Below, in pieces: positions 8,859 to 18,867 of a stretch of 64,000 bases of DNA. The stretch's first letter is position 1; each line of letters opens with the position of its first letter. Origin of the DNA: Pantoea sp. GD03673 (GTDB lineage: Bacteria; Pseudomonadota; Gammaproteobacteria; Enterobacterales; Enterobacteriaceae); the NCBI RefSeq assembly GCF_029844725.1, contig NZ_JAOCKJ010000001.1:496001-560000 (forward strand), written 5' to 3'. Position numbers and translations under genes: made by a program. The notes under the pieces were generated by a model, which worked only from the letters and a program-made list of their open reading frames with translations, did no database searches and was not told the DNA's origin.

Positions 8859-9203
8859 ATGAGTATTACCCGCATTGACCCGGAACATCGTATGTCAGAG
8901 GCCGTGATCCATAACGACACCATCTACTACACCAGCGTGCCTGAAAATCTGGATGCTGATGCAGAAGCGCAGACCGCCAATGCCCTGGCGGTGATTGATG
9001 CGATTCTGACCCGGCTCGGCAGCGATAAAAGCAAAATTCTTGATGCCACACTGTTTCTGGTGGATAAAGCCGATTTCCCTGCCATGAACCGGGCCTGGGA
9101 CGCCTGGGTTTCACCGGGCAATGCGCCGGTGCGCTGTACGGTTCAGGCCGGGCTGCTGAATCCAAAGTACAAAATCGAAATTAAAATCATCGCCGCACGT
9201 TAA
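8859..9203 (+). CDS. yoaB: RidA/YjgF-family protein YoaB
   Basis: Member of the Rid superfamily, whose archetype RidA hydrolyses reactive enamine/imine intermediates from PLP enzymes. The family pattern is present: IYYTSVPEN near the start, then LFLVDKADFPAMNRAWDAWV and a conserved arginine in APVRCTVQAGL. That arginine is the carboxylate-binding residue of active Rid proteins. The length of 114 residues matches E. coli YoaB. The ATG follows CCAGGGAGAAACCG. The substrate of YoaB itself is not established. Confidence 0.92.
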   Translation: MSITRIDPEHRMSEAVIHNDTIYYTSVPENLDADAEAQTANALAVIDAILTRLGSDKSKILDATLFLVDKADFPAMNRAWDAWVSPGNAPVRCTVQAGLLNPKYKIEIKIIAAR

Positions 9204-9215
9204 TTGTACCGGGCG

Positions 9216-9410
9216 TTATTCTTCTTCAGGTTTTTCATCTTCGTCGTCGAATAACGCCCGAATCTGTTCGCCCTTGTGATTCTGCCGGATTTCCTGCGCC
9301 ACCTGGGCGATAGCTTCGCCGCTTGATAAACCACCCGCCATCAATTCCTGGATACGTTCGACAGCCTGCTGTTGTTGCTCATGTGAGAGAGCCGGTAATC
9401 CTGTAAACAT
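9216..9410 (-). CDS. yoaH: UPF0181 protein YoaH
   Basis: Small soluble protein of 64 residues, of family UPF0181. It begins [20 protein letters not shown], has the conserved helical core [18 protein letters not shown], and ends in an acidic tail ([10 protein letters not shown]). The function is unknown. It converges with yoaB, with only 12 bases between the two stop codons, and is divergent from pabB, as in E. coli. Confidence 0.92.
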   Translation of the reverse strand: MFTGLPALSHEQQQQAVERIQELMAGGLSSGEAIAQVAQEIRQNHKGEQIRALFDDEDEKPEEE

Positions 9411-9520
9411 GTTTTACTCCTGCATTGGGGCCGACAGTATCCCACGCGGAACTAACAGGTGCCAGTCGGGAAAAAATATGTCAGTCTGACCGCCTCTTTG
9501 CTTTCTGATTTGTCTGCCCG

Positions 9521-10900
9521 ATGATTGTTGAAACCCTCACGCTTGATTATACCCCGGATGCGCTGACACAGCGTTTTGCCACCCTTGCCCATCTGCCCTG
9601 GGCAATGCTGCTCTCCTCCGCGCAGGCCAGCCACAGCGACAACCGCTTTGATATTCTGACCGCCGATCCCCGCGCCACGCTGGTGACCCGTGGGCCAGTG
9701 ACTACCGTGAGCGACGCAACCGGCATAACCGAATCAACCGACGATCCCCTGCTGCTGCTGCAGCAGCAGTGTGATGCACTGGGCGTCACGCCCGTTGCCA
9801 GCGAAGCCCTGCCGTTTCAGGGTGGGGCACTGGGTCTGTTTGGCTACGATCTGGGCCGCCGGTTTGAGTCGCTTCCTCAGCAGGCGGTGGCCGATCTCAC
9901 CACCCCGGATATGGCGGCCGGGATCTATGACTGGGCATTGATTGCCGATCATCATCAGCAAACCCTGACGCTGGTGGCGTTGCAGAACGTGCAGGAGCGT
10001 GCCGCCTGGCTGGCGCAGTGGCCTACACGCGACGTCGTGCCCTTTTCACTGACCAGCGGCTGGCGTTCTAATATGAGCTATGCCGAATATGCCGCGCGCT
10101 TTGCCGCCGTTCAGGCCTATATTCAGGCGGGTGACTGCTACCAGGTTAATCTGGCGCAGCGTTTTCAGGCCGGATATCAGGGCGATGAGTGGCAGGCATT
10201 TACCCTGCTCAATGCAGCTAACCGTGCGCCGTTCAGCGCGTTCCTGCGTTTGCCGGAAAGTGCCATCCTTAGCCTGTCGCCGGAGCGCTTCCTGTCGCTG
10301 AATCAAAACCAGATTGAAACCCGCCCCATAAAAGGAACCCGGCCACGCTGTGCCGATCCGGTTGCGGATGTGCAACAGGCTGAAGCACTTCGCCATGCGG
10401 AGAAAGATCGGGCTGAAAACCTGATGATTGTCGATTTGCTGCGTAACGATATTGGCCGCGTGGCGCTGCCCGGCTCGGTGACGGTGCCGGAACTGTTTGT
10501 GGTTGAACCCTTCCCCGCCGTACACCATCTGGTGAGCACGGTGCGGGCGCAGCTGCCTGACACCCTGCGGGCCACCGATCTGCTCCGTGCCTGCTTCCCC
10601 GGCGGCTCCATTACCGGCGCGCCCAAGATTCGTGCGATGGAGATTATTGATGAACTGGAGCCGCAACGGCGTAATGCCTGGTGCGGCAGCATCGGCTATC
10701 TCAGCCTGTGTGGCCGGATGGATACCAGCATCACGATCCGTACGCTGATCGCCGAAGGCCAGCAGCTCTACTGTGCCGCGGGTGGCGGGCTGGTGGCAGA
10801 CAGCGATCCTGAAGCGGAGTATCAGGAAACGCTTGATAAAGTCAGCCGGATTTTACCGGCACTGGAACAGGCAGGAGGGTCGATTGGCGCTGACGCTTGA
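9521..10900 (+). CDS. pabB: Aminodeoxychorismate synthase component I
   Basis: With the PabA glutaminase, PabB converts chorismate to 4-amino-4-deoxychorismate, the precursor of p-aminobenzoate and folate. The chorismate-binding domain occupies about residues 185-445. The motif is PIKGTRPR rather than PIAGTRPR, and that lysine marks aminodeoxychorismate synthases and forms the covalent intermediate, separating it from anthranilate synthase TrpE. Other conserved segments are [24 protein letters not shown] and [14 protein letters not shown]. The length is 459 residues. The start codon ATG at 9521 gives [15 protein letters not shown]. nudL starts inside its last 17 bases, indicating translational coupling. 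Confidence 0.95.
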   Translation: MIVETLTLDYTPDALTQRFATLAHLPWAMLLSSAQASHSDNRFDILTADPRATLVTRGPVTTVSDATGITESTDDPLLLLQQQCDALGVTPVASEALPFQGGALGLFGYDLGRRFESLPQQAVADLTTPDMAAGIYDWALIADHHQQTLTLVALQNVQERAAWLAQWPTRDVVPFSLTSGWRSNMSYAEYAARFAAVQAYIQAGDCYQVNLAQRFQAGYQGDEWQAFTLLNAANRAPFSAFLRLPESAILSLSPERFLSLNQNQIETRPIKGTRPRCADPVADVQQAEALRHAEKDRAENLMIVDLLRNDIGRVALPGSVTVPELFVVEPFPAVHHLVSTVRAQLPDTLRATDLLRACFPGGSITGAPKIRAMEIIDELEPQRRNAWCGSIGYLSLCGRMDTSITIRTLIAEGQQLYCAAGGGLVADSDPEAEYQETLDKVSRILPALEQAGGSIGADA

Positions 10901-11447
10901 GGTTTTCCGCAGTCGCTTTTTGCTGCAGCAGCCTGCCCGCAGCACGCAGCGTCTCTCCGGGCGTCATGCCGCAGTGCTGGTGCCCATCGTGGCGCGGCAT
11001 GAACCCGGTCTGTTGCTGACGCAGCGCTCGCACGCCCTGCGCAAACACGCCGGACAGGTCGCCTTTCCCGGTGGGATGCAGGATGACACCGACGCCTCGC
11101 TCATCGCCACCGCACTGCGTGAAGCACAGGAAGAGGTTGGCATCGATCCACAGCGGGTCGAGATTTTAGGCGCGCTGCCCGCCGTGACCAGCAGCACCGG
11201 CTTTCAGGTCACGCCGGTACTGGGCATTATCCCGGCTGACCTGCACTTAACCATCAATCCCGATGAGGTGAGCAGTGCCTTTGAGATGCCGCTGGCAGAG
11301 GCGTTGCAGCTCAGCCGCTACAGCGCGCTGGAGGTGCATCGGGCGGGCGTCCGTCATCCGGTCTGGCTGTCGCGCTATCAGGATTATCTGGTGTGGGGCA
11401 TGACGGCAGGAATTATCCGTTCCCTGAGTACGCAGATCGCATTCTGA
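10884..11447 (+). CDS. nudL: CoA pyrophosphatase, Nudix hydrolase NudL
   Basis: Nudix hydrolase of the NUDT7/8 (UPF0035) type, which splits coenzyme A and its derivatives into 3',5'-ADP and phosphopantetheine. It carries the CoA-specific signature [21 protein letters not shown]-type segment (LLTQRS ... GQVAFPGG) directly before the Nudix box, which ends [11 protein letters not shown] chose the TTG at 10884: a strong AGGAGG is placed 5-6 bases upstream, the length becomes 187 residues (E. coli 192), and the N-terminus [10 protein letters not shown] aligns. An earlier in-frame start at 10773 would be read entirely inside pabB. It overlaps the pabB stop by 17 bases. Confidence 0.9.
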   Translation: MALTLEVFRSRFLLQQPARSTQRLSGRHAAVLVPIVARHEPGLLLTQRSHALRKHAGQVAFPGGMQDDTDASLIATALREAQEEVGIDPQRVEILGALPAVTSSTGFQVTPVLGIIPADLHLTINPDEVSSAFEMPLAEALQLSRYSALEVHRAGVRHPVWLSRYQDYLVWGMTAGIIRSLSTQIAF

Positions 11448-11632
11448 GACCTTTCCTGCTGTTTTCACCCTTCCAGCCCGTCAGCGACCTGCCGGGCTGC
11501 GCTATAATTTTTTCTATCTCTTTTGATAAGTTTATTTCATGCGAAAAGCTGCTCTTTTCCGGTGCATGACCATTACTATGGGCGCCATAAACTGCCCCGG
11601 CAGACTGAGAATAAATGTGAGGAGTGTCACCT

Positions 11633-12997
11633 GTGATTAGTGTTTTCGACATGTTCAAAGTGGGCATCGGTCCCTCAAGTTCGCATACTGTCGGCCCGAT
11701 GAAGGCGGGTAAACAGTTTGTGGATTTGCTGTGCGAACAGGAGAAACTGCAGGAGGTGACCCGAATTGCCGTGGATGTTTACGGTTCTCTGTCGCTGACC
11801 GGCAAAGGACATCACACTGATATTGCCATTATTATGGGTCTGGCTGGCGAATCGCCGGACACGGTAGACATTGATGCCATCCCCGCATTTATCAAAGATG
11901 TCGAACAGCGTGAGCGGCTGCTGCTGGCGAAAGGCGCGCACGAAGTCGATTTCCCGCGCGAAGGTGGCATGGTGTTCCGCAGTGAGAACCTCTCGCTGCA
12001 TGAAAATGGCCTGCGCTTGCTGGCGTTTGCGGGCGACCTGCTGATCCTGTCAAAAACCTACTATTCCGTGGGCGGCGGTTTCATTGTCGATGAAGAGCAC
12101 TTCGGGCAGTCAGCGCTGGATGAAGTGTCAGTGCCCTGGCCGTTCCACTCCGCCCGGGATCTGCTGGCTCACTGCCGTGAAACCGGCCTGTCGCTGTCGG
12201 GCCTGGTGATGAAAAATGAGCTGGCGCTGCACAGCCGCGATGAGATCAACGCCTATTTCGCGACGATCTGGCAGACCATGCAGGCCTGTATCGACCGGGG
12301 TCTGAATACCGAAGGCGTGTTGCCGGGACCGCTGCGCGTGCCACGTCGTGCCGCCTCTCTGCGTCGCCTGCTGACCTCCTCCACCAAGCACTCCAGCGAT
12401 CCAATGATTGTTATCGACTGGATCAATATGTACGCGCTGGCCGTCAACGAAGAGAATGCCGCCGGTGGTCGCGTGGTGACCGCGCCGACGAACGGTGCCT
12501 GCGGTATCGTGCCTGCGGTGCTGGCTTACTACGATCACTTTATCGAGCCGGTGACGCCCGACATTTTTCTGCGCTATTTCCTCGCCTCTGGTGCCATTGG
12601 CGTGCTGTACAAAATGAACGCTTCGATTTCAGGCGCGGAAGTGGGTTGTCAGGGTGAAGTGGGTGTTGCCTGTTCGATGGCGGCGGCCGGTCTGGCAGAA
12701 CTGCTGGGCGGCAGCCCGGAACAGGTGTGCGTTGCTGCTGAAATTGGCATGGAGCATAACCTTGGGCTGACCTGTGACCCGGTGGCGGGTCAGGTTCAGG
12801 TGCCCTGCATTGAACGTAATGCTATCGCCTCGGTTAAAGCCATTAACGCGGCGCGCATGGCGCTTCGCCGCACCAGCGAACCCCGCGTCTCGCTGGATAA
12901 AGTCATTGAGACCATGTATGAGACCGGCAAGGATATGAACGCGAAATACCGTGAAACCTCCCGTGGTGGTCTGGCGATTAAAGTTCAGTGTGATTAA
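11633..12997 (+). CDS. sdaA: L-serine ammonia-lyase (L-serine dehydratase 1)
   Basis: Iron-sulfur enzyme that deaminates L-serine to pyruvate and ammonia. The N-terminus VISVFDMFKVGIGPSSSHTVGPM is the family hallmark. Cysteines in NGACGIV, SGAEVGCQGEVGVACSM, LTCDPV and VPCIERNA include the 4Fe-4S ligands. I use the GTG at 11633, which has GTGAGGAG eight bases upstream and gives 454 residues, the same as E. coli SdaA. The GTG at 11624 overlaps that ribosome site. It is monocistronic in appearance, with 186 bases upstream and 225 downstream and no recognised sites in either. Confidence 0.95.
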   Translation: MISVFDMFKVGIGPSSSHTVGPMKAGKQFVDLLCEQEKLQEVTRIAVDVYGSLSLTGKGHHTDIAIIMGLAGESPDTVDIDAIPAFIKDVEQRERLLLAKGAHEVDFPREGGMVFRSENLSLHENGLRLLAFAGDLLILSKTYYSVGGGFIVDEEHFGQSALDEVSVPWPFHSARDLLAHCRETGLSLSGLVMKNELALHSRDEINAYFATIWQTMQACIDRGLNTEGVLPGPLRVPRRAASLRRLLTSSTKHSSDPMIVIDWINMYALAVNEENAAGGRVVTAPTNGACGIVPAVLAYYDHFIEPVTPDIFLRYFLASGAIGVLYKMNASISGAEVGCQGEVGVACSMAAAGLAELLGGSPEQVCVAAEIGMEHNLGLTCDPVAGQVQVPCIERNAIASVKAINAARMALRRTSEPRVSLDKVIETMYETGKDMNAKYRETSRGGLAIKVQCD

Positions 12998-13222
12998 GCG
13001 AAACGCTAAGTTGTTTAAATAACGTGCAAACGTAATAAAATCCGCATCCTGCGCTATCTCAGCGCAGGTTTACACGGTAGAGTGTTTTCCGCGCAGCCGT
13101 CCGGTTTGCGCAGCTTTCCAGACCCGCTTTTCTGCATTCCGGCCTCAATATTGACCTGGCCGTGCCGATACTAACCCCGTTATTTTTTGCTTTTTTCAGG
13201 CTATATGGGAAGGTGGATACTG

Positions 13223-14785
13223 ATGTTTATGGCCCAGCAATTTGTTGGACAATTCAGACGCAAGCGTTTGCTGATCGCACTGTCAATTGCCACCGTGGTG
13301 CTGATCGTCACGCTGGCCTTTCGCTATATCGAAGAGAAGTCACGTATTGAACAGCAGGCGATGGATTTCGCCGATAAAGCGATTATGCGGTTCGACCGGA
13401 TGTTTTCACCGCTGGAAGTGTCAGCCAGCAACACGCTGGGCCTGGTAGGCGTCCCCTGTCAGGACGTGCGTTTTCCGCTCATCGAAAAAATCTCTTCGCT
13501 GCAGACGGTTCGTGCCATTCTGCTGGTCGATAACGACATGCTCTACTGCTCCAGTATTTACGGCCCGCGCACTATCCCGTTCAGCCAGACTTACCCCGGC
13601 CTTGCCTTCAACAATCAGCGTATGGCCCTGTCAACCGATCAATATCTGCTGAAAGGCTCGCCGGTGTTACTGCTGTGGACGCCAAAGAGCCTGGATAACC
13701 GTTCGGGAATATTGCAGGTCATCAACATTGAAATGATGAGCAACTATCTGCTGGAACCGCAGTTGCCCTGGGTAGAACGCGCGGTGTTTAACGTCAATGG
13801 TGAGAGCCTGGAGTATGGCAATCCGCTGATTGAGCCAACGGTGCCCTCAGATGACGAAGTGAGCTATGAGCAGGGGTCGCTGCGCTACCCTTTTACGCTC
13901 ACCCTCTATGGCCCCTCCCCGACACGGCTGGCGCTGGCGACACTTCCCTCACAGCTGCCGCTGGCGCTGCTGCTGAGCCTGCTGATGGGCTACATCATCT
14001 GGCTGGCGACAGCGAATCGCATGAGCCTTAGCTGGCAAATCAGTTATGGCATTACGGCCCGTGAGTTCATGGTTTATTGCCAGCCGCTGATCAACAGCAA
14101 AAGCGGCGAGTGCGACGGGATAGAACTGCTGCTGCGCTGGCACAATGCCCGACAGGGCTGGATCGCACCGGATGTCTTTATTCCCCTGGCGGAGCGCCAG
14201 AACCTGATCAAGCCGCTGACGCGCTTTGTGCTGAACGAGGTAGTGAGACAGCTGCCTCAGTTACCCGATGCGCCCGCGTTTCATATCGCCATCAATGTTG
14301 CCGCCAGCCATTTCCGCGACCGCGCCATTCTGGAAGATCTGCAGAACCTGTGGTGGCCTGCCAGTCCGGTGCAAAAACTGGTGGTGGAACTGACTGAGCG
14401 CGACGCTCTGCCGGTTGTCGATCAGTCGGTCATTGCACAACTTCACGAGATTGGCGTCCGGCTGGCAATTGATGACTTTGGCACCGGTCACAGCTCGCTC
14501 TCCTACCTGAAAGATTTGCAGCCAGACGTGCTCAAAATCGACAAGATTTTCACTGCAGCCATCGGCACAGATGCCATTAACGCCACGGTAACCGATATGG
14601 TGATTTCGCTGGCCCAGCGCCTGAATATCAGCCTGGTGGCCGAAGGGGTGGAAACGGCTGAACAGGCGGCTTATCTGCGCGAACGCGGGGTAGATCACCT
14701 GCAGGGCTACTATTTTGCCCGTCCGATGCCACTGGAGGATTTTCCGGCCTGGCTGAAGCAGCATCAGGCAGACGCCCGCACTTAA
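13223..14785 (+). CDS. pdeD: Cyclic-di-GMP phosphodiesterase with CSS sensor and EAL domain
   Basis: Inner-membrane enzyme degrading c-di-GMP. One helix (about residues 13-32) and a second (about 245-265) bracket a periplasmic CSS domain. That domain has the motif CSS in MLYCSSIYG and a second Cys in GVPCQDV, which regulate such enzymes through disulfide formation. The cytoplasmic EAL domain follows. Its signature reads ELLLRWH instead of EALLRWH, a common substitution that keeps the metal-binding Glu. IDDFGTGHSSLSYL and LVAEGVETAEQ are intact, so it should be active. Position between sdaA and yoaE matches E. coli yoaD. ATG 13223 follows GGGAAGGTGG; ATG 13229 is an alternative. Confidence 0.88.
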   Translation: MFMAQQFVGQFRRKRLLIALSIATVVLIVTLAFRYIEEKSRIEQQAMDFADKAIMRFDRMFSPLEVSASNTLGLVGVPCQDVRFPLIEKISSLQTVRAILLVDNDMLYCSSIYGPRTIPFSQTYPGLAFNNQRMALSTDQYLLKGSPVLLLWTPKSLDNRSGILQVINIEMMSNYLLEPQLPWVERAVFNVNGESLEYGNPLIEPTVPSDDEVSYEQGSLRYPFTLTLYGPSPTRLALATLPSQLPLALLLSLLMGYIIWLATANRMSLSWQISYGITAREFMVYCQPLINSKSGECDGIELLLRWHNARQGWIAPDVFIPLAERQNLIKPLTRFVLNEVVRQLPQLPDAPAFHIAINVAASHFRDRAILEDLQNLWWPASPVQKLVVELTERDALPVVDQSVIAQLHEIGVRLAIDDFGTGHSSLSYLKDLQPDVLKIDKIFTAAIGTDAINATVTDMVISLAQRLNISLVAEGVETAEQAAYLRERGVDHLQGYYFARPMPLEDFPAWLKQHQADART

Positions 14786-14834
14786 CAGCGGCAACCGTGC
14801 CACTTCCCCGGCCTTAACACGTCACACCACCGAC

Positions 14835-14864
14835 GAAAAAAAGCCGCAGCGTTAAGCAGCGGCT
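14835..14864 (-). terminator. Rho-independent terminator of yoaE
   Basis: The stem AGCCGC ... GCGGCT (14842-14864) on the minus strand is followed by TTTTTTT (14836-14842). It lies 59 bases past the yoaE stop. Confidence 0.8.
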
Positions 14865-14923
14865 GTCGGGAAAATTCAGCGCGACCGGTTTAGCCTGCCG
14901 CGCCCCGGCAATAACGTGAACCG

Positions 14924-16516
14924 TTACGCCTCTTCATCCTCGTCATGCGGTTTATCTTTCGTCACACGCACCAGATCAATACGGTAGTCCGTCGCTTCAA
15001 TAATCTGGAAGTGCAGCGGAGTGATATCAATCACATCACCGGGAAGCGGTAACTGCCCTTTCTTCTCAATCAGCAGGCCCGCCAGCGAGGCGTGATCTTC
15101 TGCCGGATCGACCAGCTCATGGAAGTCGAGCAACTGCTGCAGCGAGTGCAGATCGGTTCCGCCTTTCACTAACCAGCCATCGCCATCGGCAACAATATCA
15201 GGCGTTTCATCTTCATCCGGGAATTCACCCGCAATCGCTTCCAGCACGTCCAGCGGGGTAATCAGGCCCTGAACCACACCAAACTCATTGGTGACAATCA
15301 CGAAACTGCCCCTGGCACGACGCAGCACGCCAAGCAGGTTGATTGGATCCAGCGTCTCTGGCACCACAATGGTCGGCGTATTGGCCGCAAAGGTTGCCAC
15401 ATCCACACCCTGTTCCAGCGCCACCAGCAGTTCTTTAGCGCGCACCACACCCACAATTTCATCCAGCTCACCCCGGCAGACCGGGAACAGGCTGTGAGGG
15501 GTATCCAGCAGCTGACCGCGAATCTCATCTACCGGACGATTCGCATCGACCCAGGAGATTTCACCACGCGGCGTCATAATGCTGCGAATTGAGCGGGAAG
15601 CCAGCGTCAGTACGCCATTAATCATGTAACGCTCTTCATCTTTAAACGCTTCCTGCGGCATCGCTTCCGCCAGCGCAGACTCTTCACTGCTGCTGGTGTT
15701 ACCGTTGCTGCTGCCATTGCTGGCCGTCTGGGCGCGGTTGCGGCCCCCCATCAGCCGTAAGATCGCTTCTGCGGTGCGCTCACGCATCGGGCGATTCGAC
15801 TGATGGCGAATAAAGTTACGACGCGCAATCTGGTTGAACAGCTCAATCAGAATTGAGAAGCCAATCGCTGCATAGAGGTAGCCTTTAGGAATATGGAAAC
15901 CAAAGCCTTCTGCCACCAGTGACAGACCAATCATCAACAGGAAGCTCAGACAGAGCACCACCACGGTCGGATGCGCGTTAACGAAGTTAGTTAACGGCTT
16001 AGACGCCAGCAGCATCACACCCATCGCAACCACCACGGCAGTCATCATCACCGGCAGGTGGTTCACCATCCCTACAGCGGTAATAACAGCATCCAGCGAG
16101 AAGACCGCGTCCAGCACGACAATCTGCAATACCACTGCCCAGAAACTGGCATATCCCCGGTTTGCCGAACCATCAAGCTGACGGTTCTCCAGCCTCTCGT
16201 GCAGTTCCATCGTCGCTTTGAACAACAGGAAGAAACCCCCGAACAGCAGGATTAAATCACGCCCGGAAAAACTGAAACCGCCTACGCTGAAGAGAGGCGT
16301 GGTCAGGGTGACGATCCAGGAGATCAGCGACAACAGGCCCAGACGCATGACCAGCGCCAGCGACAGGCCAATAAGGCGTGCTTTATCACGCTGCTTTGGT
16401 GGCAGTTTGTCGGCCAGGATGGCAATAAACACCAGGTTGTCGATACCGAGTACGATTTCCAGCACGATGAGCGTCAGTAAACCCGCCCAGATTGAGGGGT
16501 CGAATAAAAATTCCAT
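14924..16516 (-). CDS. yoaE: TerC-type membrane protein with CBS and CorC domains YoaE
   Basis: A 530-residue integral membrane protein. The N-terminal half is a TerC-like domain of seven helices with acidic motifs in the membrane ([30 protein letters not shown]), as in the TerC/Alx family linked to manganese handling. A Ser/Asn-rich linker follows (about residues 260-285). Then come two CBS domains ([28 protein letters not shown]) and a C-terminal transporter-associated CorC/HlyC domain. This fusion is standard for YoaE. The function is not settled, and metal ion export or sensing is the usual inference. It is divergent from manXYZ across a 509-base intergenic region. Confidence 0.88.
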   Translation of the reverse strand: MEFLFDPSIWAGLLTLIVLEIVLGIDNLVFIAILADKLPPKQRDKARLIGLSLALVMRLGLLSLISWIVTLTTPLFSVGGFSFSGRDLILLFGGFFLLFKATMELHERLENRQLDGSANRGYASFWAVVLQIVVLDAVFSLDAVITAVGMVNHLPVMMTAVVVAMGVMLLASKPLTNFVNAHPTVVVLCLSFLLMIGLSLVAEGFGFHIPKGYLYAAIGFSILIELFNQIARRNFIRHQSNRPMRERTAEAILRLMGGRNRAQTASNGSSNGNTSSSEESALAEAMPQEAFKDEERYMINGVLTLASRSIRSIMTPRGEISWVDANRPVDEIRGQLLDTPHSLFPVCRGELDEIVGVVRAKELLVALEQGVDVATFAANTPTIVVPETLDPINLLGVLRRARGSFVIVTNEFGVVQGLITPLDVLEAIAGEFPDEDETPDIVADGDGWLVKGGTDLHSLQQLLDFHELVDPAEDHASLAGLLIEKKGQLPLPGDVIDITPLHFQIIEATDYRIDLVRVTKDKPHDEDEEA

Positions 16517-16832
16517 TATTTATGACTCCAGAACAGGGAACAGATCGAGCCGGTGCCTGTCAGCGCAGCGAAGCGTGACATCCGGGTAGTCGGGAAAGCG
16601 GTGAAAACGCCGCGAGGCGAAGAGTGACGCGCCAGCAGGCGCAAAGAACAGATTAAGCGACGTCGGTGACGATCCATAAAGGTGGGCTGAAGCCCGTTAC
16701 TCCTGAGTAATAAACAGAACGTTAATGTATCAGGTCGGCAAAATGCGTCAAAAAATTTTCTTATTTTTACAATCTGCATAATGGATGATCGGGCGCATAA
16801 AAGCGGTAAAGCACCTGCTTACGGGATGAATA

Positions 16833-16848
16833 ACTGACAGACATCACA
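16833..16848. promoter_or_regulatory. Candidate CRP site upstream of manX
   Basis: ACTGA-N6-TCACA, read on the minus strand as TGTGA-N6-TCAGT, matches the CRP consensus TGTGA-N6-TCACA at nine of ten positions. It lies 178 bases before manX. CRP activation of manXYZ is established in E. coli; this site is inferred. Confidence 0.5.
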
Positions 16849-16851
16849 TAA

Positions 16852-16877
16852 TTTATTTTTTCGATCACTAAAATAAA
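16852..16877. promoter_or_regulatory. Candidate Mlc operator of manXYZ
   Basis: TTTATTTT (16852-16859) and AAAATAAA (16870-16877) form a perfect inverted repeat with a 10-base spacer. The A/T-rich arms around a GC-containing centre resemble Mlc sites at ptsG and manX. It is adjacent to the CRP-like site. The rest of 16517-17025 shows no gene. Confidence 0.5.
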
Positions 16878-17025
16878 TCGCGACTTTACCGCCTTGATGA
16901 AGTTAACCCCTGTTTTTACGACGCTATATCAGATAGCAGGACTCACGGGTTATACGAATAATCAAAATATGTCTCACTACAGTTCATTTACTCAGATGAG
17001 CATCTCTAGCGAACGGAGGTAGCAC

Positions 17026-17988
17026 GTGACCATTGCGATTGTAATTGGTACACACGGCTGGGCAGCGGAACAACTGCTGAAAACAGCAGAAATGCTGTTA
17101 GGCGAGCAGGAGAATATCGGCTGGATAGACTTTGTCCCCGGTGAAAACGCAGAAACGCTGATTGAAAAATATCAGGCACGACTGGCAGAGCTGGATACCC
17201 GCCAGGGGGTACTGTTCCTGGTTGATACCTGGGGTGGCAGCCCGTTTAACGCGGCCAGCCGCATTGTTGTCGACAAGCCACAGTATGAGGTCATCGCCGG
17301 GGTCAATATCCCGATGCTGGTTGAAACCCTGATGGCGCGCGATGACAACCCAGAGTTTGATGAACTGGTGGCCGTGGCGGTGGAGACCGGTCGTGAAGGG
17401 GTCAAAGCCCTGAAAGCGAAAGAGGACGCACCGGCTCCGGCTGCGGTAAAACCCGCCGCCGCTGCACAACCGGCTAAACCAATGGCACCCGGTGACCACA
17501 TGAAAATCGGGCTGGCGCGCATCGACGACCGCCTGATTCATGGGCAGGTTGCGACGCGCTGGACAAAAGAGACGAACGTTCAGCGTATTATCGTGGTCAG
17601 CGACGACGTCGCCAACGATCACGTGCGCAAAACCCTGCTGACGCAGGTCGCCCCGCCCGGCGTGACCGCGCATGTGGTGGATGTCGATAAAATGGTGCGG
17701 GTGTGGAATAACCCGAAATATGGTCAGGATCGGGTCATGCTGCTGTTTACCAATCCCACCGATGTGCTGCGCGTCGTCGAACAGGGTGTGGATATTAAAA
17801 CGGTCAACATTGGCGGGATGGCGTTCCGCCAGGGGAAAACCCAGGTCAATAATGCGGTCTCGGTTGATGAAAAAGATATCGCCGCCTTTCGCAAACTCAA
17901 TGAACGCAATATTGAACTGGAAGTGCGTAAAGTCTCCAGTGACCAGAAACTGAAAATGATGGATCTGATTGCGAAAGTTAACGCGTAA
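17026..17988 (+). CDS. manX: PTS mannose transporter subunit IIAB
   Basis: Cytoplasmic phosphotransfer protein of the mannose-family PTS (mannose, glucose, glucosamine and other hexoses). The N-terminal EIIA domain has the phosphorylated His10 in VIGTHGWAAEQ. An Ala/Pro-rich flexible linker (about residues 135-155) leads to the EIIB domain with its phosphorylated His in RIDDRLIHGQVATRW. Phosphate passes HPr, EIIA, EIIB, sugar. The length is 320 residues, against 323 in E. coli. Start ATG... is a GTG at 17026 with CGGAGGTAGC upstream. It is first in the manXYZ operon and probably controlled by the CRP and Mlc-like sites upstream. Confidence 0.97.
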   Translation: MTIAIVIGTHGWAAEQLLKTAEMLLGEQENIGWIDFVPGENAETLIEKYQARLAELDTRQGVLFLVDTWGGSPFNAASRIVVDKPQYEVIAGVNIPMLVETLMARDDNPEFDELVAVAVETGREGVKALKAKEDAPAPAAVKPAAAAQPAKPMAPGDHMKIGLARIDDRLIHGQVATRWTKETNVQRIIVVSDDVANDHVRKTLLTQVAPPGVTAHVVDVDKMVRVWNNPKYGQDRVMLLFTNPTDVLRVVEQGVDIKTVNIGGMAFRQGKTQVNNAVSVDEKDIAAFRKLNERNIELEVRKVSSDQKLKMMDLIAKVNA

Positions 17989-18048
17989 CAGAAGCACTTC
18001 TGCGCCTGCGTTTCCGGGCTCCTGATTATCCTGCTGAGGACAAGAAGT

Positions 18049-18852
18049 ATGATGGAAATAACCTCGCTACAAATTATTTTGATTTTTATTGTCGCCTGTA
18101 TTGCCGGTATGGGGTCGATTCTGGATGAGTTCCAGTTTCACCGTCCGCTGGTCGCCTGTACGCTGATTGGTATCGTACTGGGTGACATGAAAACCGGCAT
18201 TATCATCGGCGGTACGCTGGAGATGATTGCGCTGGGCTGGATGAACATCGGTGCCGCCGTGGCCCCCGATGCCGCCCTCGCCTCTATCATCTCGACCATC
18301 CTTGTCATCGCTGGCGGACAAAGTGTGGGTGCCGGTATTGCACTGGCCATTCCGCTGGCGGCTGCCGGACAGGTGCTGACCATTATCGTGCGTACGCTGA
18401 CCGTCGCCTTCCAGCATGCGGCCGATAAAGCCGCAGAGAAAGGTAACCTCACCGCAATCTCCTGGATTCATGTCTCTGCCCTGCTGCTCCAGGCGATGCG
18501 TATTGCCATTCCGGCGCTGATTGTGGCCATCTCCGTTGGCACCAGTGCGGTTCACGCGCTGCTCAGTTCAATTCCTGAAGTGGTCACCAACGGCCTTAAT
18601 ATCGCCGGTGGCATGATTGTGGTGGTCGGTTACGCGATGGTCATCAACATGATGCGCGCAGGCTATCTGATGCCGTTCTTCTACCTGGGCTTTGTCACTG
18701 CGGCTTTCACCAACTTCAACCTGGTGGCACTGGGTGTGATTGGCGTAGTCATGGCGGTGCTCTACATTCAGCTCAGCCCGAAATACAACCGTGTGGCGGG
18801 AGCCCCCACAGGGGCTGCAACCGCAAACGATCTTGATAACGAACTCGATTAA
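18049..18852 (+). CDS. manY: PTS mannose transporter subunit IIC
   Basis: Membrane channel subunit that, with ManZ, translocates the sugar. The sequence is almost identical in pattern to E. coli ManY: IVACIAGMGSILDEFQFHRP, GGTLEMIALGWMNIGAAVAPD, and several transmembrane helices across about 260 residues, ending DLDNELD. There are two adjacent ATG codons. The first (18049) is better spaced from GAGGACAAGAAG, and the second (18052) corresponds to the E. coli start. In E. coli ManYZ is also the entry port for phage lambda DNA and several class II bacteriocins. Confidence 0.97.
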   Translation: MMEITSLQIILIFIVACIAGMGSILDEFQFHRPLVACTLIGIVLGDMKTGIIIGGTLEMIALGWMNIGAAVAPDAALASIISTILVIAGGQSVGAGIALAIPLAAAGQVLTIIVRTLTVAFQHAADKAAEKGNLTAISWIHVSALLLQAMRIAIPALIVAISVGTSAVHALLSSIPEVVTNGLNIAGGMIVVVGYAMVINMMRAGYLMPFFYLGFVTAAFTNFNLVALGVIGVVMAVLYIQLSPKYNRVAGAPTGAATANDLDNELD

Positions 18853-18867
18853 GGAACAGGTGATCAC

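Noticed and set aside
13223-14785. ELL in place of EAL as evidence of an inactive phosphodiesterase
   Set aside because: The metal-binding Glu and later motifs (DDFGTG, EGVET) are intact, and ELL/EVL variants are active in many enzymes.
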